A stretch of DNA of 64,000 bases, taken from positions 1 to 64,000 of the forward strand of contig JAIBCG010000002.1 in NCBI GenBank assembly GCA_019694295.1, read 5' to 3'. This DNA is from Saprospiraceae bacterium (lineage in GTDB: Bacteria > Bacteroidota > Bacteroidia > Chitinophagales > Saprospiraceae). Made by a program: the position numbers and the translations under genes. This document shows positions 46,249-55,020 of the stretch, one piece after another (within the stretch, counting starts at the first letter, position 1; each line of letters begins with the position of its first letter). The notes beneath the pieces were generated by a model. The model had not been told where the DNA came from. It did not search any database and worked only from the letters and a program-made list of their open reading frames with translations.

Positions 46249-49200
46249 TTGAATGTTTTGAAAAAGTTAACCATCCTTATTTATTTCTTTTCGTTTGTGG
46301 TTTGGAATTTGAAGGGTCAGACCTTGAGTTTCAAAACCTATAATAGTAATTCAGGTCTTTCTCAGAATAGTATTTACTCCATTACACAGGATAAAGAAGG
46401 ATTTTTATGGTTTGGCTCACAGGCAGGGCTCAACCGCTTTGACGGAAATGAGTTCAAACTATTCGTTCCCAGAATAGTGACCAATCATAAGGTCATGACT
46501 GATTTTTCCAAGATGATAACTGCCCTTCACAGAGATGCTACCAATTTTCTGTGGGTGGGCACAACCAATGAACTCCTGATTTACGATGCAGTTAAAAATA
46601 AATGGTACACACCGGAGGAAAAATATCCTGGATTTTATATTGCACCTCTGGCTTGGGTTGTAGCTGTTACCGAAGATGCTGGCGGCAAACTATGGGTCAG
46701 CACCCGTAAGGCAGGATTGTATTGCTACGACAAAATCAAAAAGAAGATGATTGTCCTGCCAAAGCAAATAGTACAGGCAAAACCGGAAATTAAACATTGT
46801 CGCTTTGATAATGATCATATATGTACGGCCAGAGATAATGTTATCTATTTGTTGAATGATACTTCGGTGCAGTTAATTAATACAGACAAGCTTCTCCAAT
46901 CAAATGGTAATATTGTAACCGCAGTCGAATCGGTCAATGGTGATGTTTGGTTCATTGCCAACGGCAAATCAATTTATTCATATAATCTTGGGAGCAGTAA
47001 GTTGACTCGCCACACCTTAAATTTTGACAACAAGCAATATCTTAAAGATTTAAGCAGCCTTTATTTCTCAGATGACAATACCTTATGGATAAGCTCAAGA
47101 ACATCAGGGCTGGTCAGGTACAATATTATTACTTCAGAAGCAGATTATGCCAAGGCTGGTAATGAGGAGAATGCATTGAAGAAGAATTTTATTTTAAGCA
47201 TTTTTCAATCAGAAGACGGCCTAATATGGGTAGGTACAAGCGGAGGTGGCGTGTCAAAATGTGAAGTAAATAAAGCCGGCTTTCAGCTATATCATGTAGA
47301 AAATAAGGGTAGTCCGGAAGAGAGTTATGACAATATGATACTAAGTGCTTACACGGATGATGAAACGGAGTTTTATATGGGTACAAGCTACGCCGGCTTA
47401 TTAAAATACAATATTAGAACAAAACAATTTCACTACTTTGCACCATTTACCAGTTCTAATAATGTGCCACAGTCTAACAACATTTATTCAGTCATCAAAG
47501 GTGATAAAACCTTGCTTTGGCTTGCTACCTGGGGCGGATTGTATAGTTTTGACAAACTCACGCACAGATTTAAAGGCTATTTTGACAAAAAAAATGAATT
47601 TACGCGAGAGCTCAATTGTGCCATCAAACTTAAGTTAAGTAACAAAATCCTGATTTGTAGCTCAAAAGGCATTCCTTTATTGTTTGATACCGACAAAAAG
47701 ATATTTGAAAAATGTAAAGACACAGGACAATACCTGCGTAATAATATCATCAGAGTGCGTTATGCAGAAGAAAAAGAGAATGGTGATGTGTATCTGGCTA
47801 CCGAAAACAACGGTCTGGTCAGGTACAATTACATCAATGGTCGATTTACTGAATTTCCTTCCATCCGCAGGATATCGGGTGTTTGTCGGCATTTTATTCT
47901 TGATCAGGGCAAAATATGGGCAGGTACTGAGGATGGCTTAGTATATCTTGATCCTGTTACCGGAAAAGTATTACAACACCTCACGACCGAAAATGGATTG
48001 TCAGATAACGTCATCTATGGTGTATTGATGGATGATTCGAAGCAGTTGTGGGTATCTACCAACAAGGGAATTTGTAAAATAGATCAAAAGCTGTCAAAGG
48101 TTACTATATATTCGATGGAGGATGGCTTGCAGGATCTTGAATTCAATACCGCAGTAGCTTACAAATTTACCAACGGAAACCTATTGTTTGGTGGTATCAA
48201 CGGATTTAATATCATCAAACCGGTTGAATTAAAGAAAATCAATTTTGTGCCAACCCCGTTATTGGTTGATTTAAAAGTGCTGAATATTCCATATTCTGAT
48301 AGTGTACCTTATCCTTTTCTGAAGAATATTTCTTTGAAATTCAACCAGAATTTTATCACGATGGGATTTCAAAGTCCGGTTTTTACGCAAATCAACAGAA
48401 TAAACTACAGGTATATGTTGTCAAATCTGCACGAAACCTGGATAAACAACGGTTCAAGAAATTATGTCAATTTTACACAACTCAAACCTGGCAACTATAC
48501 CTTTAAGGTACAAGCCTTCGACGACAATAAAGTTTATTCCGGCATAAATGAAATATATATAACAATCCATGCTCCGTGGTATTATAATTTCTGGTTTCTA
48601 TTCTTTAGTTCAATGGCCATCGTTACATCTTCTCTTCTCATTATTTCGGCAAGAATAAAGGCATTGAAAGTAAGGAAATCACTACTACACCAAAAAGCTG
48701 TAGCCGAAATGCAATCACTGCGCCTACAAATGAATCCGCATTTTATCTTTAACTCGCTCAATAGTATCAATAGTTATATCGTTGATAACAAAACCTTACA
48801 GGCAAGTGATTATTTGTCTAAGTTTTCAAGGCTTATGAGGCTTATTCTTGAAAATTCGCGACACGAAACCATAACTCTGAGCAAAGAACTTGAGTATGTA
48901 AGCTTGTATCTTTTGATTGAATCACTTCGGTTTGCAAAGGCATTTGAATACGAAATTCATGTTGACGAATCGGTAGATGCAGAAAATCTAATAGTGCCAC
49001 CTCTGTTTATTCAGCCTTTTCTGGAAAATTCTATCTGGCATGGATTGATGCCCCGTAAGGGTACCCGAACATTGAACCTAGACCTGACTCAATCTTCAGA
49101 CATACTTACTGTTGTGGTCTCCGATAATGGCGTTGGTAGAGAATATTCAGCAAAACTTAAGGAAACAAAAATAACGCTTAAAAATTCACATGGAATGGAT

Positions 49201-49320
49201 ATTACAAAAAATCGCATCATGTACCACAATCCAAAAAATACTGTCCAGATCGAAGACTTGTATAATGCTTTAGGCGAAGCAGCAGGTACCAGAGTCGTCA
49301 TTAGTATTCACTACATTTAG
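46249..49320 (+). CDS. LytS-type sensor kinase with a Reg_prop beta-propeller sensor
   Basis: Membrane sensor of 1,023 residues. A signal/anchor segment lies at about residues 7-22. A large periplasmic part (about 25-700) has propeller repeats of the two-component sensor type (QDKEGFLWFGSQAGLNRFDG, then EDGLIWVGTSGGGV), and a Y_Y_Y-like domain follows near 710-775 (YRYMLSNLHETWI, then LKPGNYTFKVQA). One membrane helix is near 780-805. The cytoplasmic kinase is the His_kinase family with NPHFIFNSL (His near residue 831) and HATPase motifs PFLENSIWHG and DNGVG. The start must be TTG at 46249 or 46258; TGA precedes in frame. It pairs with the next gene. Confidence 0.9.
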   Translation: MNVLKKLTILIYFFSFVVWNLKGQTLSFKTYNSNSGLSQNSIYSITQDKEGFLWFGSQAGLNRFDGNEFKLFVPRIVTNHKVMTDFSKMITALHRDATNFLWVGTTNELLIYDAVKNKWYTPEEKYPGFYIAPLAWVVAVTEDAGGKLWVSTRKAGLYCYDKIKKKMIVLPKQIVQAKPEIKHCRFDNDHICTARDNVIYLLNDTSVQLINTDKLLQSNGNIVTAVESVNGDVWFIANGKSIYSYNLGSSKLTRHTLNFDNKQYLKDLSSLYFSDDNTLWISSRTSGLVRYNIITSEADYAKAGNEENALKKNFILSIFQSEDGLIWVGTSGGGVSKCEVNKAGFQLYHVENKGSPEESYDNMILSAYTDDETEFYMGTSYAGLLKYNIRTKQFHYFAPFTSSNNVPQSNNIYSVIKGDKTLLWLATWGGLYSFDKLTHRFKGYFDKKNEFTRELNCAIKLKLSNKILICSSKGIPLLFDTDKKIFEKCKDTGQYLRNNIIRVRYAEEKENGDVYLATENNGLVRYNYINGRFTEFPSIRRISGVCRHFILDQGKIWAGTEDGLVYLDPVTGKVLQHLTTENGLSDNVIYGVLMDDSKQLWVSTNKGICKIDQKLSKVTIYSMEDGLQDLEFNTAVAYKFTNGNLLFGGINGFNIIKPVELKKINFVPTPLLVDLKVLNIPYSDSVPYPFLKNISLKFNQNFITMGFQSPVFTQINRINYRYMLSNLHETWINNGSRNYVNFTQLKPGNYTFKVQAFDDNKVYSGINEIYITIHAPWYYNFWFLFFSSMAIVTSSLLIISARIKALKVRKSLLHQKAVAEMQSLRLQMNPHFIFNSLNSINSYIVDNKTLQASDYLSKFSRLMRLILENSRHETITLSKELEYVSLYLLIESLRFAKAFEYEIHVDESVDAENLIVPPLFIQPFLENSIWHGLMPRKGTRTLNLDLTQSSDILTVVVSDNGVGREYSAKLKETKITLKNSHGMDITKNRIMYHNPKNTVQIEDLYNALGEAAGTRVVISIHYI

Positions 49321-49354
49321 ATAATTATTTATAAACATTCAATTTTCATTTCTA

Positions 49355-50107
49355 ATGAATAAACATATATATACAGCTGTATTAATCGATGATGAAGAGC
49401 ATTGTATCAAAACACTTAAATGGAACCTGACCGAATTCTGTCCCGAAATAGAAATAATAGGGGAGGCCAACACAGCACGTGACGGATATTCAATCATCAA
49501 TCAACTCAATCCCGACTTGATATTTTTAGATGTTGAAATGCCTGATATGAGTGGTTTCGATATGTTGGCCAAATTCGATAAAATCAACTTTAAAGTCATT
49601 TTTACCACAGCCTACAACGAATATGCCATAAAGGCCATCAAACTCAATGCCATCGACTACCTGTTGAAACCAATAGACAAGGATGAATTAAAAGCAGCCA
49701 TTGTTAAACTGCACACTGCAAACAGTGATGTATTGCACAGCAAAATCCAAAACCTGAAATTTAACCTGCATGTCAGCCCCGAACAACAACGCATTACTGT
49801 AAGTACTATCGATGGCGTACAGTTTTTTGACCTCAAGGCAATAACCTGTCTGGAAGCTGACAGTAATTATACATATTTGCACTTCAACGATGGCTCAAAA
49901 ATTCTTTCTTCCAGAACACTCAAAGAGTACGAAGAAGTTCTGCCTCCGGATAGTTTTTTCAGATGCCATAATTCTTTCATCGTCAATTTTAGGTTTATCA
50001 AAAAATATACAAAAGGCGAAGGTGGCGAAATAGAACTCGTCACAGGTCAGAAAATAGCGGTCTCGAGAAGAAAAAAACAGGAATTCATCGACTGGATAAC
50101 GATGTGA
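49355..50107 (+). CDS. LytTR-family response regulator
   Basis: Two-component response regulator of 250 residues. The receiver domain has the acidic pair IDDEE at the N-terminus, phosphoacceptor Asp59 in IFLDVEMPD, and the conserved Lys in YLLKPID near residue 109. A LytTR DNA-binding domain follows (about 150-250), with ITCLEADSNYTYLHF, the RCHNSFIVNFRFI segment and SRRKKQEF. It lies 34 bp after the sensor and is almost surely its partner. Targets are unknown; a neighbouring T9SS gene or the surface cluster is possible. Repeat copy B begins directly after its stop. Confidence 0.93.
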   Translation: MNKHIYTAVLIDDEEHCIKTLKWNLTEFCPEIEIIGEANTARDGYSIINQLNPDLIFLDVEMPDMSGFDMLAKFDKINFKVIFTTAYNEYAIKAIKLNAIDYLLKPIDKDELKAAIVKLHTANSDVLHSKIQNLKFNLHVSPEQQRITVSTIDGVQFFDLKAITCLEADSNYTYLHFNDGSKILSSRTLKEYEEVLPPDSFFRCHNSFIVNFRFIKKYTKGEGGEIELVTGQKIAVSRRKKQEFIDWITM

Positions 50108-50268
50108 TTTTACCAGATAACACATTAGGAATTTAAACGGAAATGATTCGTACAAAAAAATCCAAAATAAGTGATAAAAGCACAGGGAATGCTGGTTATT
50201 GAGCTTTTAAAATGGATTTGAAGTAATAATTATTTACAGTAAAGAGTCCAATACGTTTTCTGGGTTTA
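50108..50268. repeat. dispersed palindromic intergenic element, copy B
   Basis: About 161 bp, starting immediately after the regulator stop codon (TTTTACC, 50108) and ending GGGTTTA (50262-50268). Arms are inverted (the AAATCCA region with TGGATTT at 50213-50219, and AAAAGC with GCTTTT). Nearly identical to copy C in the 3' arm. It lies between convergent genes and could serve as a terminator here. Confidence 0.6.
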
Positions 50269-50280
50269 TGCAGTATGTGT

Positions 50281-51164
50281 TTACCTCGCTATCACAAGCT
50301 TTTGTACGCTTATACCAACTTTTGTCATGATGGTGATGAAATAAATGCCGTTTTGTATGCCGGCAACATTTGCCGTTACCTTGTGTGCACCACATCTTTC
50401 GTGCACAATGGGTAGTCCGCTGATTGTGCTAATACTGTATTCTTCAATAATATCAGCCGATTCTAAGCTTATGGCGGACGAAGCCGGATGTGGGTATATC
50501 TTGCCCTTTTCAGGTATAGGTACTTCGCCGGTAGCACCTGGTTTACACTTCTGGTAGCATTTTTTTACTACAGGATCTTGGTAGGTGATGACACTGTCCT
50601 GCTCCAAACATAGAAGTGTAGGGTAACAGATATCAAAAATGCCCATACCAGTTATACCCGAACTTAGGAATCCAAGAGTGCTGCCAATACCTTCAATCCA
50701 ATATTCTGGTGCACCGTACATCCAATCTACACCTTTTATTTCCATCCTTTTACGTGGGAGGGAGTCTATTATCACTTCATCAATCTGGCCAATCTGTACC
50801 TTACTTGTGTGGTATGAATAAGGGTGATACGGAAAATGTCCGTCAACTTCCACAATATCATCGGTTTCTAAGCTGAAGTCGTATAACAGTTTTTCTTAAG
50901 GATCATTTTTGAATATTACAAATACTTTTTGTGATGGTTTGTCCTGCCTGATGAGTGCAAAAAACTCTTTTTTGATAGTTGGATAACTGTAATTGGCTAT
51001 ATAAATTTTCTTATCGTCTTGGATTTGTAAGTCGAATCACCTTCAATAGAATACTTTACAAAATCGACCGACCATACGGCATTTGAGTCTGGCAATGGAA
51101 TATATTGGGCTGATAATGACATTGCAAACAATATTGCGGCCATAAAAAGTAAATATTTTTTCAT
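50281..51164 (-). pseudogene. T9SS-cargo gene broken by a frameshift and an internal stop
   Basis: Read from 51164, the gene opens with MKKYLLFMAAILFAMSLSAQ, a signal peptide, and continues to about 51010. There the frame breaks near an AAAA run and a TAG follows. The next frame continues as IYIANYSYPTIKKEFFALI with a TAA at 50896-50898 after FKNDP, then reads through EKLLYDFSLET and VDGHFPYHPYS to the end. The last 70 residues are a T9SS-type sorting domain (IYPHPASSAISLESADI). Joining the pieces gives a protein of about 290 residues. Two independent lesions favour a true pseudogene over a single sequencing error. Confidence 0.75.
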
Positions 51165-51240
51165 ATTGAGGCGATTTTGATGGTGAAATATGAATAATAC
51201 AAAATATACTGATGAAGTACATTTTGCCAATCCTACAACA

Positions 51241-51248
51241 CAAATATA
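51241..51248 (-). promoter_or_regulatory. -7 promoter box upstream of the broken T9SS gene
   Basis: The minus strand reads TATATTTG (exact TAnnTTTG), 76 bp before the pseudogene ATG, in an otherwise featureless AT-rich spacer (51165-51466) in which I see no other element. Its presence suggests a still recent decay. Confidence 0.4.
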
Positions 51249-51466
51249 AGGAATAATTTTATCAAAATAAAAAAAATCAAATAATATTATTCTAAAATCA
51301 TTGTAAAATAATCGTATAAATTTTAAATTGATTGTTCAATAATGTTATTTATTCTGATACAAGTTTTTTGTTTCCAACCGGCACTTTCATTATCTCGATT
51401 TTTTTGTGTAAATTGCAATCCGTTATTTGACACCATCTATTTATACATTATATATACACTATAATC

Positions 51467-52762
51467 ATGCTGAACGAAATTATTTGCCCCAATTGTAAAA
51501 AAGCCTTCAAAGTGGATGAGGCTGGCTTCGCAGAAATACTCAAACAGGTACGCGACCATCAGTTTGAAGAAGAATTGGCAAAACTCCATAACCGTGCCGA
51601 ACAGGACAAACAAAATGCCGTAAAACTCGCCGAAGCAAACCTGCGACAGTCACTCCAGAACCAGCTCAATGCAAAGGACAACGAACTTAACTTGCTCAAA
51701 GCTTCGCACGAAGCCCAACTCGCCCAAAAACTGGCTCAAAAGGAATCGGAACTTACTCAGCTGAAGGCTAAAATTGGACAAGCCGAGCTAGAAAAGAAGC
51801 TTTCCGTTACACAAGCCATTCAGCATCTCGAGAAAGAACGCGATAGCCTGCAAAATACCATCAAAAACAAGGATCTCGAAAAAGAACTCCTTTCAAAAGC
51901 ACTACAAGAAAAATTTGCTGCCGAACTCAATGCCAAGGATAACATCATCAGGCTTAAAGATGAAGAGATAGAGCTGCGCAAAGATATGAAACTCAAACTC
52001 TCTACTAAAATGCTCGGCGAAACACTCGAACAACATTGCGAAACTGAGTTTAACAAACTGCGTGCCACTGCATTCCCGAATGCTTATTTCGAAAAAGACA
52101 ACGACTCGAGCTCAGGTAGCAAAGGCGATTTCATCTTCCGCGAAACAAATCATGCCGGTATTGAAATTGTATCCATCATGTTCGAGATGAAAAACGAAGC
52201 CGATCTCACAGCTACGAAGAAAAGAAATGAGGACTTTCTGAAAGAACTAGACAAAGATCGCAATGAGAAAAAATGTGAGTACGCTGTACTGGTTTCATTA
52301 CTTGAACTCGATAACGAGCTCTATAATTCCGGTATAGTGGATGTCTCTCACAAATATCCGAAAATGTATGTCGTAAGACCACAGTTTTTTATTCCCATCA
52401 TAACATTGCTCCGAAATGCCGCTCTCAACTCTGTACAGTATAAGCACGAGCTTGCCCTCGTTCGGAGTCAGAATATCGATATCACTAATTTTGAGGAAAA
52501 AATGAACAAGTTCAAGGAAGGTTTTGCAAGAAATTACGACCTGGCAAGCAGAAAGTTCAAAGATGCCATCGACGGAATCGACAAAACAATCAAAGAACTC
52601 GAAAAAACCAAAGCAGCCTTACTCTCTTCTGAGAACAACCTCAGACTCGCCAATGAAAAAACCGAAGACCTCACCATTAAAAAACTTACACATGGCAATC
52701 CGACTATGAAGCAAAAATTCGAAGAACTGAAAGGAGGCGCAAATATATTAGGTGAAGAATGA
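51467..52762 (+). CDS. DUF2130-family coiled-coil protein
   Basis: Protein of 431 residues. A Cys pair (ICPNCKKAF) at residues 6-10 could be half of a zinc site. A long coiled coil covers about 30-170, rich in Glu, Lys and Gln. The DUF2130 core follows (about 180-320), with [26 protein letters not shown] and then [15 protein letters not shown] second coiled coil closes the protein. The D-x(n)-E-x-K arrangement (GDFIF ... EMKNE) resembles the PD-(D/E)XK nuclease core; that is my inference and not a known activity of this gene. No signal peptide. Nothing nearby suggests a restriction system. Confidence 0.85.
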   Translation: MLNEIICPNCKKAFKVDEAGFAEILKQVRDHQFEEELAKLHNRAEQDKQNAVKLAEANLRQSLQNQLNAKDNELNLLKASHEAQLAQKLAQKESELTQLKAKIGQAELEKKLSVTQAIQHLEKERDSLQNTIKNKDLEKELLSKALQEKFAAELNAKDNIIRLKDEEIELRKDMKLKLSTKMLGETLEQHCETEFNKLRATAFPNAYFEKDNDSSSGSKGDFIFRETNHAGIEIVSIMFEMKNEADLTATKKRNEDFLKELDKDRNEKKCEYAVLVSLLELDNELYNSGIVDVSHKYPKMYVVRPQFFIPIITLLRNAALNSVQYKHELALVRSQNIDITNFEEKMNKFKEGFARNYDLASRKFKDAIDGIDKTIKELEKTKAALLSSENNLRLANEKTEDLTIKKLTHGNPTMKQKFEELKGGANILGEE

Positions 52763-52851
52763 AAATAGATGAGGAAATACAGGCTTTTGATTCTTTTTAA
52801 GTGAAATGAATCAACATTCTTTGTTATGTTACGAGGTTCAAAAGATAATCT

Positions 52852-52859
52852 TATCTTTG
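52852..52859 (+). promoter_or_regulatory. -7 promoter box for the polytopic membrane protein gene
   Basis: TATCTTTG is an exact TAnnTTTG match; the leader would be about 45 nt. The nearest TTTG is too far upstream (28 bp) to be a clear -33. Confidence 0.42.
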
Positions 52860-52908
52860 GGCCATTCATTTACGTTATAGATTCAACAAACAATTAATAG
52901 ACTTAGCA

Positions 52909-54285
52909 TTGAGCAAAAGGATTTTCCCACACCTTGCGGTAATCATTTTTTTTGTAATAGCCATCTTCGTGGATTTTAATCACCATCCATGGACATCAAA
53001 AGATGTTCTACGATACGATAGGTTTGGTTATCACAACTATTTACCAGCTTTGTTCATTTACAACGATATAACAAAGTACAACTTCATTGACAACATCGAA
53101 AAACTATACCCTTCTACTAATGGTGAGCAAAAGCGTTATGGTCTTCATCAGGTAGAAAAGACGGGCAACTTATGCAATCAGTACCCAATAGGAGTGGCAG
53201 TTTTTCAGGCACCATTATTTTTGGTTGCACATCTGTGGGCAACCGTTTCAGGACGGGACAAATCTGATGGATACTCCGCTGCCTACCAGCATTCAGTCGT
53301 GCTTTCTACACTACTCTTCGCAACGCTTGGCTTATTGATACTCAGCCGGTTTTTGAGCAAATATTTTTCGGACGTAGTAGTGTTTTTTACAATTCTGCTG
53401 ATTGCTTTTGGTACCAATTTTTTCCATTATGCTACACTTGAGAGTGGTATGGCACACATTTACCAGTTTTTTCTGTATTCGAGCATACTGTACCTTACAT
53501 ATCAATGGTACCGGCAGCCTGCCTTCAAGACTTCTGCTCTTATTGGCATTTGTACAGGTCTGGCTATCATTACCCGGCCTACCGATCTGCTCATTTGTAT
53601 TATTCCACTTAGCTGGGCATCAACCATGCCGGGCAAATGGGATTTCATAAGGCAGAATATGAAGTATGTCTGGTTAATCGTATTATTCACCTTCCTGTTT
53701 TGTCTGCCACAGATGTTATACTGGAAATACGTGACCGGCGACTGGGTCTATTATTCTTATAACGGAGGCGATTATTTCCGCTTCGACAGACTACGGATTA
53801 TACAGGGTCTGTTTAGCTACCGCAAAGGTTGGTTTGTATATACTCCGCTTGCCTTGCTTGCATTTATCTATATGTGGGGCGTGCGCAAAGATTCTGCGTT
53901 TTATTCCTACAAAAAAACATTCTGGATTTTCTTCATACCAATGATTTACCTTGTTTTCTCGTGGAATAACTGGTTTTACGGCTGGAGTTATGGCTGTCGT
54001 GCATTATTAGGCACGTTGCCTTTGCTGGCCATACCCTTGGCTCTGATGGTGCAGGATATTGCTACAAGCAAGTTGTTAAGGAAATTGATAGCCGTTACAG
54101 GTGTTATTTTCATTACCTTTCTAAATCTTTTCCAGACCTGGCAATATGAGCATTATATACTGCATGGTGCGCTTATGAATGAATCTACATACTGGGCCTT
54201 GTTCCTCAAGACAGAAAAGCCGCCGGATTTTGACAAAAACTTTAAGCTGCAGGAAGAACTCGACTGGAATACGGGCGGATTCTAA
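52909..54285 (+). CDS. polytopic membrane protein, glycosyltransferase-39-like layout
   Basis: Integral membrane protein of 458 residues with about ten hydrophobic segments, starting after a short basic N-terminus. The first periplasmic loop (about residues 25-70) is polar and contains RYDRFGYHNYLPAL, and acidic-aromatic loops are spread through the rest. This matches the general plan of GT39/ArnT-like enzymes, which use lipid-linked sugars, but I do not see a decisive catalytic motif. The start is a TTG at 52909 (MSKRIFPH). Substrate unknown. It ends 45 bp before the convergent sirtuin gene, with no clear terminator. Confidence 0.65.
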   Translation: MSKRIFPHLAVIIFFVIAIFVDFNHHPWTSKDVLRYDRFGYHNYLPALFIYNDITKYNFIDNIEKLYPSTNGEQKRYGLHQVEKTGNLCNQYPIGVAVFQAPLFLVAHLWATVSGRDKSDGYSAAYQHSVVLSTLLFATLGLLILSRFLSKYFSDVVVFFTILLIAFGTNFFHYATLESGMAHIYQFFLYSSILYLTYQWYRQPAFKTSALIGICTGLAIITRPTDLLICIIPLSWASTMPGKWDFIRQNMKYVWLIVLFTFLFCLPQMLYWKYVTGDWVYYSYNGGDYFRFDRLRIIQGLFSYRKGWFVYTPLALLAFIYMWGVRKDSAFYSYKKTFWIFFIPMIYLVFSWNNWFYGWSYGCRALLGTLPLLAIPLALMVQDIATSKLLRKLIAVTGVIFITFLNLFQTWQYEHYILHGALMNESTYWALFLKTEKPPDFDKNFKLQEELDWNTGGF

Positions 54286-54330
54286 TATCCTTGAAGCAAA
54301 GTACAGAAAGTGGCTTAGACAGAATCCGGG

Positions 54331-55020
54331 TTAAATTTGAAACAAGAGTTTCACAGCTTCATCTATACCTTCTACAGCCGTTTTTTGGATGAAATAAGTA
54401 TTGGTCTTTTTTTGTGTAAAATTTGAATCAGCCTTCGGGTCGATATATATCACAGGACAATGCGGAGGTATTTCATACACCAGACCGGCAGCCGGGTAAA
54501 CCTGCAAGGAGGTACCGATGATAAGCAGATAATCGGCAGTACTGCATATTTCAGCGGCATTGCTAAGCAAAGGCACTTCCTCACCAAACCAAACAATATC
54601 TGGTCGTAGCTGTGCACCATCTTCAGCCAACTGCCCCTTGTTCAGGTCATCATTCCAACGATAGCGGAGTGCAGCATTCTTTTCTGAACGCACACTTAGG
54701 AGTTCGCCATGCAGGTGCAGAACATTATTGCTACCTGCCCGCTCATGCAGGTCATCTACATTCTGTGTGATGATCTGTACTTCGAATGCACGTTCAAGCT
54801 CTGCAAGTGTTTTATGTGCCTTATTGGGCACTACGGTTTTTAACTGATGGCGCCGTTGGTTATAGAACAGGAGCACTTTGTCCTGATTCGTCCGCCATCC
54901 ATCGGGCGATGCTACTTCTTCTATCCTGTAGCCCTCCCAGAGCCCACCGGCATCTCTGAAGGTCTTCAATCCACTTTCTGCGCTGATGCCCGCACCTGTT
55001 AGCACGACTAGTTTTTTCAT
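54331..55020 (-). CDS. cobB: NAD-dependent protein deacylase, sirtuin (CobB/SIRT5-like)
   Basis: Sirtuin of 229 residues that removes acyl groups from lysine using NAD. NAD-binding GAGISAESG is at residues 9-17, TQNVDDLHERAG at 85-96 and the catalytic His in HLHGE near residue 104. Tyr53 and Arg56 (YNQRR) are in the YxxR arrangement of the desuccinylase group, pointing to succinyl or malonyl removal. The usual zinc-binding Cys pairs are absent between the His and the GTSLQVYPA motif, where no Cys is seen before VWFGEE, as in some class III members. The ATG overlaps the NNR stop by 4 nt, so the two are translated together. Confidence 0.9.
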   Translation of the reverse strand: MKKLVVLTGAGISAESGLKTFRDAGGLWEGYRIEEVASPDGWRTNQDKVLLFYNQRRHQLKTVVPNKAHKTLAELERAFEVQIITQNVDDLHERAGSNNVLHLHGELLSVRSEKNAALRYRWNDDLNKGQLAEDGAQLRPDIVWFGEEVPLLSNAAEICSTADYLLIIGTSLQVYPAAGLVYEIPPHCPVIYIDPKADSNFTQKKTNTYFIQKTAVEGIDEAVKLLFQI

